DNA from: Nitrosomonadales bacterium
GTDB lineage: Bacteria; Pseudomonadota; Gammaproteobacteria; Burkholderiales; Gallionellaceae
DNA length: 64,000 nt
Direction: 5' to 3'
Assembly: GCA_016234685.1 (NCBI GenBank)
Contig: JACRAT010000029.1
Location: 1-64,000 of the forward strand
Shown here: positions 52,529 through 60,076 of the stretch, piece by piece
Position numbering within the stretch: position 1 is the first letter of the stretch
How the letters are laid out: each line of letters starts with the position of its first letter
Translations under genes and position numbers: made by a program
The notes under the pieces: generated by a model
Database searches by the model: none
Seen by the model: only the letters and a program-made list of their open reading frames with translations
Told to the model about the DNA's origin: nothing

Positions 52529-53230
52529 ATGAGCGATTCCAGAAAAGCGATATTGGAGAAGATCAAGAAGTGCTTGGCGCTGTCCGCCAGCAGCAATGAG
52601 CACGAGGCTGAGGCAGCCTTGCGTCAGGCTCGCGCGCTGATGAAAAAGCACAGCATCGATGATCAGGACGTGCTGGCCTACGAGGCCAGTGAGCAGCACG
52701 CAAAGGCCGGGGCGCAATCCAGCCCACCCGGATGGGAGCAATCCTTGGCGAACAAAGTATCTGCCGCGTTCGGATGCCGGGTGATATTTTCCTCGGGGTG
52801 GGCGATGAGCCAAGCCAAGTGGAAATTCATCGGTTGCGGCGCATCGCCAGAGGTGGCTTCCTATGCGTTCCAGGTGCTGCATCGCCAATGCAAACGCGCC
52901 CGTGCAGAATTCATTGCCGACAAGTTGAAGCGCTGCAAGCTGGCCACCAAAACGCGCCGGGCCGATCTGTTCTGTCAGGGCTGGCTGCACGCTGTGTCAG
53001 GCAAGATCGCCGCGCTGATCAACAGTGAACGGGAAGAGGATGCCATCGAGGCCTATGTCGCCAAGAACTACCCAAGCCTGAGCGATATGAAGCGGCGTGA
53101 CCGGAATGCCGGACGCAACTTGAGAGACCGTGAATACAACGACATTGGTGCGGGTTATTCCTCCGGCAAGAATGCAGATCTCAATCGCGGTGTTGATGGC
53201 ACAGAGCAGTTTAAGTTGGGGGCAGCATGA
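52529..53230 (+). CDS. DUF2786 domain protein
   Basis: 233 residues. ILEKIKKCLALSASSNEHEA with EAALRQARALMKKHSI is the DUF2786 domain, common in early regions of Mu-like phages and related elements. The second half (LFCQGWLHAVSGKIAALINS, GRNLRDREYNDIGAGYSSGK) is the usual C-terminal extension, DUF7168-like. Function unknown. The stop overlaps the gemA start in ATGA. Confidence 0.83.
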   Translation: MSDSRKAILEKIKKCLALSASSNEHEAEAALRQARALMKKHSIDDQDVLAYEASEQHAKAGAQSSPPGWEQSLANKVSAAFGCRVIFSSGWAMSQAKWKFIGCGASPEVASYAFQVLHRQCKRARAEFIADKLKRCKLATKTRRADLFCQGWLHAVSGKIAALINSEREEDAIEAYVAKNYPSLSDMKRRDRNAGRNLRDREYNDIGAGYSSGKNADLNRGVDGTEQFKLGAA

Positions 53231-53742
53231 GCGACCTCACCAAATACTACCTCCAGCTCGTCGGCATCGCCAAGGGCTGGGCGATGAAGAACCTGCCGGG
53301 CTGGAGCGACGAGATCCACCGTGACTTATTGCAGCGCCACGGTGCGATGGTGGTCGGCGGGCGCATCTCGGCCAGCAGCTTGAATGTTCCGCAGCTCGAT
53401 GCAGTGCTGTGCGATTACGAGCGGCGCGGCTGGAGTCGGCAGAAGCGCATCTTCAGCGGCGGCGGGGATGCCCAAAAAGTGCCTGAGCGCATTGCCATGA
53501 TGGTGCGGATGTGGGGCAAGCTGGGCAAAGCAGGCAAGGTGGAAAAAGCCACCCGCCCGGCGCTGCTGGCCTTCTGCGCGCGGCAGACTGGGCGTGACGT
53601 GCCGAATCTGGATAGCCTTTCTGTGGCCGAGTCGCAGAAGATCATCGAAGCGATGAAGGGATGGTTGGCACGGGACGCTGCGCGCCCCTCCCTCTCCCCA
53701 ACCCTCTCCCGTGGGGAGAGGGAGCAAGCGCGAAAGGCGTAA
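53227..53742 (+). CDS. gemA: GemA-like regulatory protein (Mu gp16, DUF1018)
   Basis: 171 residues. YYLQLVGIAKGWAMKNLPGW, MVVGGRISASSLNVPQLDAV and PERIAMMVRMWGKLGKAGKV are the DUF1018/GemA blocks. In Mu, GemA affects host gene expression and DNA topology. Odd: the last 19 residues (ARPSLSPTLSRGEREQARKA) are encoded by a common CCCTCTCCCC...GGGGAGAGGG genomic palindrome inserted in the 3' end. The gene lies directly before Mor, as in Mu. Confidence 0.85.
   Translation: MSDLTKYYLQLVGIAKGWAMKNLPGWSDEIHRDLLQRHGAMVVGGRISASSLNVPQLDAVLCDYERRGWSRQKRIFSGGGDAQKVPERIAMMVRMWGKLGKAGKVEKATRPALLAFCARQTGRDVPNLDSLSVAESQKIIEAMKGWLARDAARPSLSPTLSRGEREQARKA
53688..53724. repeat. Dispersed palindrome within the gemA 3' end
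   Basis: CTCCCTCTCCCC and GGGGAGAGGGAG form a 12 bp stem with a 13 bp loop. It is the widespread CCCTCTCCCCAACCCTCTCCC-type repeat, here read in frame as the GemA tail. Confidence 0.7.
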
Positions 53743-53746
53743 ACCC

Positions 53747-54148
53747 ATGACGAACCACTGGCCGGTGGTCGATGCCGAGCTGCTGCGCACCCTGCCGCCG
53801 GTGCTGGGTGCGGTGGTGCGGGCGCTGGGCTTTGGGCGTGCCAAAGAGTTCCTGGTCGAACGCGGCGGGGTCAATGTCAGCATCCCCAAGCACCGTAGCG
53901 CTGGCCTTGGTCTGAGCGACGAGGAACTGGCCAGACTGCGCGAAATGCTTGCCCCGCACATGGACGCTGCCGACCGGGTGTGGATGCCCAAACCCGATAA
54001 GCTGTTCATTCGGGTGCGCGACGAACAGATCCGCCGTGAGAAGCATCGCTACAGCATCACCGCTCAGGCTCGACAGCATAATCTCTCCAGTCGCCATATC
54101 CAGAATGTGCGCCGCGAGGGGGATGATGCGCAGCTGGACTTGTTCTAG
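53747..54148 (+). CDS. mor: Mor transcription activator family protein
   Basis: 133 residues. NHWPVVDAELLRTLPPVLGA and VVRALGFGRAKEFLVERGGV form the dimerisation part, and HRYSITAQARQHNLSSRHIQ NVRRE the C-terminal HTH of the Mor/C family. In Mu, Mor binds a dyad just upstream of the -35 region of the middle promoter and recruits RNA polymerase. Only one Mor/C-type gene is seen here, so it may directly drive the late units; palindromes at 43283, 54279 and 60001 are candidate sites. Confidence 0.85.
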   Translation: MTNHWPVVDAELLRTLPPVLGAVVRALGFGRAKEFLVERGGVNVSIPKHRSAGLGLSDEELARLREMLAPHMDAADRVWMPKPDKLFIRVRDEQIRREKHRYSITAQARQHNLSSRHIQNVRREGDDAQLDLF

Positions 54149-54278
54149 CCAGCACGCATACGTTTAAAAATCACCACGCGCATTTGAAATGCCAGCGATC
54201 TGCCAAAATCAACCCATCGCACCACTCGAACACACTAAGCCCTCAAAGCGCGTTTAAATCGGTTTCGCTCCATCCTCG

Positions 54279-54327
54279 GGCGGGAAACATTTCCCGCCGT
54301 GTTTCTCCTCCCCTCAAGCGGCATGAT
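54279..54327 (+). promoter_or_regulatory. Rightward late promoter with palindrome, site 2
   Basis: GGCGGGAAACATTTCCCGCC (54279-54298) is a perfect palindrome with 9 bp arms and a CA centre. After 23 bp comes CATGAT (54322-54327), a possible -10, and then the protease gene with AGGAG before ATG 54351. The 202 bp between mor and the protease hold no gene. Confidence 0.65.
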
Positions 54328-54350
54328 GCTCTCCATCAACAGGAGCCTCC

Positions 54351-55364
54351 ATGCCGAACGCCAATCAACCCTCTGCCAACTTCGCCGCCCTCACCTTTGA
54401 GCTGGGCGCGGGCGGTGATGCGGTCACGACCGAGGCACATTTGCTGCCGGTGGGGCCGTTTCGGTCGAGCGACATTCGCCCAGTCGAGTGCGCAGCGTGG
54501 CAGTTGGATGCCTCCATCGCGGCGCGAGTGATAGCGCGGGCAGCCAATCGCAAGACGGACACGCTGATCGACTATGAGCACCAGAGCCTGCGCTCGGAGG
54601 CCAACGGCCAGAAGGTGCTGGCAGCGGGCTGGATTCCTAACACGCTGGAGTGGCGTGAAGGCAAGGGCTTGTACGCCATCAACATTGGCTGGACGGCGCA
54701 GGCGCGCCGCGAGATCGCCGACAAGCAGTATCGCTACATCAGCACGGTCTTCTATTACGACGGAATCACCGGCGAGGTGCTGGAGATCATTTCTGTTGCC
54801 CTGACCAATACCCCCGGAATCGACGGCCTTGACGCGCTGGCAGCGATGGCGCGGGCGGCCTTGTCGCGGGGAGAGCTTTCCGATTTTTCAACCACAGGAG
54901 ACGCCGACATGGCACTTACTGACCAGCAGGCAGCTGCGCTCACCATCGAGCGTGATGGCCTAAAGACCAATGTGGCGGCTCTGACCGCCGAGCGTGATGG
55001 CCTGAAGACGCAGGTTGCGGCGCTCACCTCTGAGCGTGATGACCTGAAAACCAAGGTGAACGCAATTGAGGCAGAAAAAGTGCAAGCCGCGCTGAAAGCC
55101 GAAAAATCCAAGTGCGAAGAGATGATTCAGGCTGCGCTGACCGGCGGGGTCTTGACTCCGGCTGAGGAGGGTTATGCCCGCAAGAAGACTCTTGCTGACT
55201 TGACCGAGTACCTAGACACGAAAAAGCCGCTGGCACTACTGAACAAGCAGGCTGGCGGCAAGGGTGGCGCGGGCGAACATGGCCTGACGCAGGAGGAACT
55301 GGCGATGTGCACCAAGATGAATGTCAAGCCGGAAGAGTTCGCCAAGAACAAAGCCAAATCCTGA
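54351..55364 (+). CDS. Phage head maturation protease (Mu gpI-like) with C-terminal scaffold
   Basis: 337 residues. The N-terminal 180 residues form the Mu-type protease I domain (TDTLIDYEHQSLRSEANGQK, VLAAGWIPNTLEWREGKGLY, ISVALTNTPGIDG). The C-terminal 150 residues are a scaffold: coiled coil with three near-identical 14-residue units (ERDGLKTNVAALTA and variants). The whole protein cleaves head proteins and itself; an internal start gives scaffold alone (see 54909). AGGAG precedes the ATG. Confidence 0.87.
   Translation: MPNANQPSANFAALTFELGAGGDAVTTEAHLLPVGPFRSSDIRPVECAAWQLDASIAARVIARAANRKTDTLIDYEHQSLRSEANGQKVLAAGWIPNTLEWREGKGLYAINIGWTAQARREIADKQYRYISTVFYYDGITGEVLEIISVALTNTPGIDGLDALAAMARAALSRGELSDFSTTGDADMALTDQQAAALTIERDGLKTNVAALTAERDGLKTQVAALTSERDDLKTKVNAIEAEKVQAALKAEKSKCEEMIQAALTGGVLTPAEEGYARKKTLADLTEYLDTKKPLALLNKQAGGKGGAGEHGLTQEELAMCTKMNVKPEEFAKNKAKS
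54909..55364 (+). CDS. Nested scaffolding protein (Mu gpZ-like), internal start
   Basis: In-frame ATG 54909 within the protease gene has AGGAG 8 bp upstream and begins MALTDQQAAALTIERDGLKT. It would give a 151-residue scaffold lacking the protease part, just as Z is nested in I of Mu. The 42 bp coding repeat (three units, 54948-55073) gives a regular coiled coil. Seen: start, ribosome-binding site, frame; the function is inferred from Mu. Confidence 0.65.
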   Translation: MALTDQQAAALTIERDGLKTNVAALTAERDGLKTQVAALTSERDDLKTKVNAIEAEKVQAALKAEKSKCEEMIQAALTGGVLTPAEEGYARKKTLADLTEYLDTKKPLALLNKQAGGKGGAGEHGLTQEELAMCTKMNVKPEEFAKNKAKS

Positions 55365-55393
55365 CTTGAAACTTAACAAACTGGAGAAGATTC

Positions 55394-56308
55394 ATGCCTA
55401 TTACCGCCGCTCAACTTGCAGCACTGCATACCACGCTGGTCACACGTTTTAACGCCGGTCTCGCTGCCGCGCCGAATCACTGGAATCAGATTGCCAAGCC
55501 GATTTCCAGCAATGGCAAGTCGAACACCTACGCTTGGCTCTCTCAATTCCCGGCTTTCCGCGAATGGGTCGGTGCGCGCCAGCACAAAAAAATGTCTGAA
55601 ACGGCGTTCACGGTGGTGAATCGCAAGTTTGAAAACACGGTTGACGTTCAGCGCACTGATCTGGAAGACGACAATTTTGGTCATTACGGCGACATTGCCG
55701 AAAGCTACGGCCAGTCCGTCATGGATCTCCAGAACGAGCTGGTCTTTCAGGCATTGCGTGATGGGTTCGCGCAGGTTTGCTACGACGGTCAGTACTTCTT
55801 CGACACCGATCATCCGGTTGCGCCGAGTGAAGACGGCACCGGCGTGCCAGTACTGGTGAGCAATGTGCAAGCAGGTGTACTGGAACCCTGGGTATTGCTG
55901 TGCACCGAACGCGCTGCGCGGCCTCTGTACTTGCAGGAGCGCATCAAGCCTCAGTTTGAGGCGGTGACCTCTGCTCAGAATCAGAATGTATTCGATCTGG
56001 ACGCCTACAGCTACGGCGGTCGCTGGCGCGGAGCGGTGGCCTACGGCTTCTGGCAATGCGCATTCGGCTCGCGCGCAGCGCTGACCGTTGACAATTTCAA
56101 TGCCGCCTACAAGGCGATGGAAGAAATGAACGGTGATGGCAATCGTCGCTTGGGCATCACGCCAGACATCCTCGTGTGCGGCCCGGAAAATCGTGCGGCA
56201 GCGGAAGCGCTGCTGAAGGCTGCTCAAAACGCCAACGGCGCGTCGAATACGAACTTCAACAAGGTGAAGTTGCTGGTGTCGCCGTTCATGTGCTCACCGC
56301 TGGTCTGA
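55394..56308 (+). CDS. Major head subunit (Mu gpT-like)
   Basis: 304 residues. PITAAQLAALHTTLVTRFNA, KPISSNGKSNTYAWLSQFPA, FREWVGARQHKKMSETAFTV and DDNFGHYGDIAESYGQSVMD are the hallmarks of the Mu-like major head subunit gpT. It forms the capsid lattice. GGAGAAGA lies before the ATG. As usual the gene follows the protease/scaffold gene. Confidence 0.92.
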   Translation: MPITAAQLAALHTTLVTRFNAGLAAAPNHWNQIAKPISSNGKSNTYAWLSQFPAFREWVGARQHKKMSETAFTVVNRKFENTVDVQRTDLEDDNFGHYGDIAESYGQSVMDLQNELVFQALRDGFAQVCYDGQYFFDTDHPVAPSEDGTGVPVLVSNVQAGVLEPWVLLCTERAARPLYLQERIKPQFEAVTSAQNQNVFDLDAYSYGGRWRGAVAYGFWQCAFGSRAALTVDNFNAAYKAMEEMNGDGNRRLGITPDILVCGPENRAAAEALLKAAQNANGASNTNFNKVKLLVSPFMCSPLV

Positions 56309-56331
56309 TCTAACAACTTAAGGAGAACGTG

Positions 56332-56712
56332 ATGGCAAATAAGGTATTTTTTGTGCGCGTCAATGCAAAAACCGGTGAGGGCAAGTTTTTTCGCTGCGGC
56401 TTGGAGTTTTCTCGCGAATGGCGTGAAGTAGAGGCGGATGAAGCGACGGCCAATCGCCTGCGTGAAGAGCAGATGCTGGAGGTGTCTGATGTCAGTCCGA
56501 GTGCCTCTGATTCCGCCCCTTCGGTTCCGACCGACCCGGCAGGGCGTGTCGCTGCGATTAAGGATGTCATCGCCTCGCTGGACAAGAGCAACGCTGATCT
56601 TTGGCTTGGCAGCGGTGCGCCGAAGGTGTCTGCCATTGAGGCGGTGACCGGCTGGACGCTATCTGGCGCAGAGCGTGACGCAGCGTGGTCTGACTCTCAG
56701 GCTGCTCAGTAG
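56332..56712 (+). CDS. Mu-like head/tail-linker-region protein (HI1506-like)
   Basis: 126 residues. KVFFVRVNAKTGEGKFFRCG, LEFSREWREVEADEATANRL and REEQMLEVSD give a small beta domain typical of the HI1506-like proteins behind the gpT gene; a Pro/Ser linker and a helical end (AIKDVIASLDKSNADLWLGS) follow. It may decorate the capsid or link to the neck. ATG 56332 has AGGAG upstream; the ORF track starts one codon earlier at GTG. Confidence 0.7.
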   Translation: MANKVFFVRVNAKTGEGKFFRCGLEFSREWREVEADEATANRLREEQMLEVSDVSPSASDSAPSVPTDPAGRVAAIKDVIASLDKSNADLWLGSGAPKVSAIEAVTGWTLSGAERDAAWSDSQAAQ

Positions 56713-56717
56713 GCATC

Positions 56718-57209
56718 ATGGCCTTCGCTACTCGCTCTGACCTGTTGGCGCGCAGCAATGCGCGTCGGCTGTTTCAACTGGCGGTGCCTGCTGACGTGCA
56801 GATGCCGCCCGATGACGCCCTGAGAGTGGCGATCACCGGAGGTGACCTGACGGCGCTGTCCGGCGAGGATCGAGCCTCCGTCGAGCTGGCGCTGGCGGCC
56901 ATTGATCAGGCTTTGGCCGATGCCGAGCAGTTGATCTTGAGCTACCGCATTCCCGTCACTGCCAGTAGCCCGCTGATCTCCCGGCTGTGCGCGACTGTCG
57001 CGATGTTCTACCTGCAAGGTGATGAGCGGATGGTGGACGAGGTGAACAAGGCCTATGAAGCCGCAGTAGCTACACTGAAATCACACGTCCGAGGTGAGAT
57101 CAATCTGCTGCCAGAAAGTATAGCCGAGGCGGCGCTGCCGGAAGATCAGGTGATTTTCATCAGCTCACCGCGCCGGTATGGCGGCTTGGCACCGGATGGT
57201 GGCTGGTGA
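56718..57209 (+). CDS. DUF1320 protein (Mu gp36-like)
   Basis: 163 residues. MAFATRSDLLARSNARRLFQ, LADAEQLILSYRIPVTASSP and LISRLCATVAMFYLQGD are DUF1320 blocks, the gp36-type head-completion/neck protein of Mu-like phages. The stop TGA overlaps the next ATG (GTGATGG). It would join head and tail connector. Confidence 0.83.
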   Translation: MAFATRSDLLARSNARRLFQLAVPADVQMPPDDALRVAITGGDLTALSGEDRASVELALAAIDQALADAEQLILSYRIPVTASSPLISRLCATVAMFYLQGDERMVDEVNKAYEAAVATLKSHVRGEINLLPESIAEAALPEDQVIFISSPRRYGGLAPDGGW

Positions 57210-57691
57210 TGGTTTCGCTACATCCAATCATTGTGATGCTGGCCACCAAGCCAGCGTGGTTCGCCGGAAACTGGTTTCGCAAGGTGGCCGGAGCATCTGA
57301 GTACGCGCAAATCAAGCCTGAAGCCCTGCCACTACCTGCTGCATGGGTGGTGCGCAGCTCAGACAAGGGGGAGCCGATCGGCGTCCGTCTGGATCTGGAC
57401 ACGCCTGAGTTCGACGTGGTGATCGCAGTCTCGAATGCGCGCAGTCATACGCCGGGCGACACCGATGAGCAACTTCTCAAATATCGACAGGCAGTGTACC
57501 GCTTGCTGCGTGGCGAAGAGGGTGCGCCCGACACAAAGCCCATCACCTGGCACGGCGGGCGAGTGATCGAGTACACCGATGGAGACCTGTACTGGGCAGA
57601 CAGGTACAGTTTTCAGGCAGTTATTGACAACCACTTGCCAGATCCCGCCGCCCATTTGGATGGCATAACGAAAATAGGAGGTAATCCATGA
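57209..57691 (+). CDS. DUF1834 protein, tail terminator-like (Mu gp37-like)
   Basis: 160 residues. The centre FDVVIAVSNARSHTPGDTDE and KYRQAVYRLLRGEEG with the end DLYWADRYSFQAVIDN fits the DUF1834/tail terminator fold, which caps the tail tube and sheath. It starts in ATG overlapping the gp36-like stop and overlaps the sheath gene start by 4 bp (ATGA). Confidence 0.75.
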   Translation: MVSLHPIIVMLATKPAWFAGNWFRKVAGASEYAQIKPEALPLPAAWVVRSSDKGEPIGVRLDLDTPEFDVVIAVSNARSHTPGDTDEQLLKYRQAVYRLLRGEEGAPDTKPITWHGGRVIEYTDGDLYWADRYSFQAVIDNHLPDPAAHLDGITKIGGNP

Positions 57692-59178
57692 TCTCGAATC
57701 CACAAGTTCCCAACGCGCTGCGTTATCCGGGCGCGTATATCGCCATCGACGGCTCACAGGCCGGGCTGGGTGGGGACATTCCCGCCGTCTTGCTGGTCGG
57801 TCAGAAGCTGGCCACGGGCACGGCCCCTGTGGCTGAGATTACTCGTGTTGCCAGCGTGCAGGATGCGATCAACAAGGCGGGAGCTGGCTCTATGCTGGCA
57901 CAAATGGCCGCGCGCTACCGTGCCGTCGATCAGGCGCTGGATCTGTACATGCTGCCTTATGCGGATAATCCGGCTGGCGTGGCTGCGACAGGTTCGATCA
58001 CTCTCGCCACACCGGTAGCGGGAGCGTCGGCAGGCACGCTGGTGCTGTATATCGCCGGGCGTCCGGTCAGTGTCGGCATCAGCGCCGGGATGACCGCAGC
58101 TCAGGCTGCAACTGCAATCGTCACCGCGATCCGCGCAGTAGGTGCGGATATTCCGGTGGTGGTTGCGGTTGATGCCGTCGTCCCGGAAACCGTTGTGCTG
58201 ACAGCCCGTCACAAGGGTACCTGCGGCAACAACATCGACTTGCGGCTGAATCTGTATGGCGAGGAGAAACCAGCAGGACTCACGGTGTCGATTGCCGCAA
58301 TGGCTGGCGGGACGGGTGATCCAGCCCCCTCAATCGTCGAGGGGGTGGGAATCGACAACATGCTTGACGGTCGCTGGTATCGCTATATCGCGCTTGGTAT
58401 GAACGATGCTGCGACCTTGGCAGCATGGCATGTGGAAAGCCAGGATCGCTACTCTACGGCCAATCAGGCCGGGATGCGGATATTTACGGCGCATCGAGGT
58501 AATTTCACCACGGCGGCGGCTTTTGGCGAGACCAAGAACTACGAGCATATCTCCATGCTGAGCTTGGGTATCAATCCGACCAGCACATGGGAGGCTGCCG
58601 CCATCGTATGTGCTGCCGCTGCGCCGCGTTTGTACAACAACCCGGTGCAGTCTCTCGAAGGCACTCCACTGCCGGGCATGATCGGCCAGAAATATCACTT
58701 CTGGTCTGATGCCAACAGCCTGCTGTTCAAGGGTATGAGCGTGATGCAGGCCGCCCGTGATGGTTCGTGCAGTATCAAGCGACTGGTTTCGATGTACCGC
58801 TTCCGTCCTGATGGCAGCACGGATGATGCATTCCTGGACATCAACACTGCCGAGGTGATGGAGCGCATTCGCTATGAACAGCGCATCAGTTCGATTCAGC
58901 GTTTCACGGGGTCGGCAGCGGCGAAAAGCAATGAGGGCTATCGTCCCGGCCTGCGCATCACCACCGTGGAAGATGTGCGCGCTCATTTGCTGAGCCTGTA
59001 CAAGAACAAGCTGATGCAGGAGTTTGGCTGGGTGCAGAACTACGAGTACTACAAATCCACCCTGCTTGTGGAGCAAGACCCGACCAATCCAAGCCGGTTC
59101 AACTTCGCCGATCAGCCGGTGCTGTTGTCGCCGTACTACATCCTTGCGGGTGTCGCCCAGTTCCGCAAGGCCGTTTAA
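57688..59178 (+). CDS. Tail sheath protein (Mu gpL-like)
   Basis: 496 residues. RYPGAYIAIDGSQAGLGGDI and PAVLLVGQKLATGTA open the gpL family; the middle has beta-rich inserted domains (LVLYIAGRPVSVGISAGMTA, TVVLTARHKGTCGNNIDLRL), and the conserved C-terminus holds ALYDF-like core segments (EVMERIRYEQRISSIQRFTG). It is the contractile sheath, showing that the phage is a myovirus. GGAGG lies before the ATG. Confidence 0.9.
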   Translation: MISNPQVPNALRYPGAYIAIDGSQAGLGGDIPAVLLVGQKLATGTAPVAEITRVASVQDAINKAGAGSMLAQMAARYRAVDQALDLYMLPYADNPAGVAATGSITLATPVAGASAGTLVLYIAGRPVSVGISAGMTAAQAATAIVTAIRAVGADIPVVVAVDAVVPETVVLTARHKGTCGNNIDLRLNLYGEEKPAGLTVSIAAMAGGTGDPAPSIVEGVGIDNMLDGRWYRYIALGMNDAATLAAWHVESQDRYSTANQAGMRIFTAHRGNFTTAAAFGETKNYEHISMLSLGINPTSTWEAAAIVCAAAAPRLYNNPVQSLEGTPLPGMIGQKYHFWSDANSLLFKGMSVMQAARDGSCSIKRLVSMYRFRPDGSTDDAFLDINTAEVMERIRYEQRISSIQRFTGSAAAKSNEGYRPGLRITTVEDVRAHLLSLYKNKLMQEFGWVQNYEYYKSTLLVEQDPTNPSRFNFADQPVLLSPYYILAGVAQFRKAV

Positions 59179-59202
59179 TGAGCATTTGAAAGGGGTTTGA
59201 AC

Positions 59203-59565
59203 ATGGCACAAATCAATAACATTCGGACGGTCTCTGCCCCCTCGGTAGGAAAACTACCCTTGGCCGAGAAACCGGGAACTTTTACGCCCAGCGGTTTCAA
59301 GCGTGAGCATAAGCCGGGGCGGCTGGCCGCTGATGGCGGCTATACCGAGACATCCTCTCCGGCGAAGCTGGAGCTGAGCCTTAATCTGCACGGTGGTTTT
59401 GATGTTCAGGCGCTGAATAACATCAAGGACGAGGATGTCACCGTGCGTTTGGCTGATGGCAGCGTACACCTGATGAGCATGGCTTTTGTGACAGAGCCTG
59501 TCCCCGTCGATGGGGGTGACAGCAAGATGACCATCATCTCCAATACCTCTGAAAAGATCGCGTAG
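59203..59565 (+). CDS. Tail tube protein (Mu gpM-like)
   Basis: 120 residues from ATG 59203 (AAAGGGG upstream; the TTG two codons before is not needed). GKLPLAEKPGTFTPSGFKRE, TETSSPAKLELSLNLHGGFD and VRLADGSVHLMSMAFVTEPV are Mu-type tube protein blocks. It forms the inner tube within the sheath encoded just before. Confidence 0.88.
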   Translation: MAQINNIRTVSAPSVGKLPLAEKPGTFTPSGFKREHKPGRLAADGGYTETSSPAKLELSLNLHGGFDVQALNNIKDEDVTVRLADGSVHLMSMAFVTEPVPVDGGDSKMTIISNTSEKIA

Positions 59566-59572
59566 GTGAATC

Positions 59573-59848
59573 ATGGCTAAGCTGATACTGAAACACCCGC
59601 TGACTCTGGGGAAGCTGACGGTCTCTGAGCTTAACTTCAGAGATTTCACCACGGCTGCCGACTACCTGTCTTTTGATCAGCGCGGCGGAGTAGCTCAGCG
59701 CATCGCGCTGATCGCCTCGCTGAGTGGCACTGACGAAGAGTTGGTCAAGCAGCTGCGCGGCGTCGATTATCGTGCTGCCGAAAAGATGGCCGATGCGATG
59801 ATCGAAGCAGACGCGACCGCATCGGTGGAGGACGCTGAAAAAAAGTAG
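59573..59848 (+). CDS. Tail assembly chaperone (Mu gp41-like), short form
   Basis: 91 residues. LILKHPLTLGKLTVSELNFR with DFTTAADYLSFDQRG is the gp41 family, the tail assembly chaperone that coats the tape measure during assembly. The frame ends GAA AAA AAG TAG. The heptamer A AAA AAG (59839-59845) directly before the stop is an ideal -1 frameshift site, and the -1 frame continues openly for 46 codons. Confidence 0.88.
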   Translation: MAKLILKHPLTLGKLTVSELNFRDFTTAADYLSFDQRGGVAQRIALIASLSGTDEELVKQLRGVDYRAAEKMADAMIEADATASVEDAEKK

Positions 59849-59985
59849 CCAGAATCATCGCCGCCTGTGCTCTAGTTGCAAGGGGGATGCATCAGGATTT
59901 GCGGTATGTCGAATCGTTGCCGCTTCCCAAGCTGTTCATGTGGGCGCGAATCGCGGCGGCGATGGAAGGCAGGGCATTCGAATAA
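59845..59985 (+). CDS. -1 frameshift extension of the tail assembly chaperone (gp42-like)
   Basis: After slippage on A AAA AAG the frame reads VARIIAACALVARG, then MHQDLRYVESLPLPKLFMWA and RIAAAMEGRAFE before TAA: 46 residues with a clean helical look, although no separate start signal exists. The fusion product would have 137 residues. Mu and lambda use the same device (gp41/42 and G/GT). Too short for the ORF track. Confidence 0.8.
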   Translation, partial: VARIIAACALVARGMHQDLRYVESLPLPKLFMWARIAAAMEGRAFE

Positions 59986-60000
59986 GACCTATCTCGGCCA

Positions 60001-60048
60001 GCGGGAAATGTTTCCAGCGTAATTCAGAAGGTGTGTAGTTGGTAAGCT
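60001..60048 (+). promoter_or_regulatory. Rightward late promoter with palindrome, site 3
   Basis: GCGGGAAA-TG-TTTCCAGC (60001-60018) matches sites 1 and 2 with one arm mismatch. TAAGCT (60043-60048) follows after 24 bp and could be a -10. A start about 7 bp further would fall at about 60055, in the loop of the hairpin at 60044-60071, just before the tape measure gene. Confidence 0.5.
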
Positions 60049-60074
60049 CCAGTGTGATCCCACTGGAGCTTTTT
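60044..60074 (+). terminator. Terminator-like hairpin that includes the tape measure ribosome-binding site
   Basis: AAGCTCCAGTG pairs perfectly with CACTGGAGCTT around loop TGATCC, followed by T residues to 60074. It has the form of a Rho-independent terminator of the tube-chaperone transcript. The GGAG in the right arm is also the only ribosome-binding site of the tape measure ATG at 60077, so the folded form would block translation. Confidence 0.75.
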
Positions 60075-60076
60075 AC

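Noticed and set aside
54948-55073. Three regular 42 bp repeats as a CRISPR or tandem repeat array
   Set aside because: They are in-frame coding repeats of a coiled coil without unique spacers.
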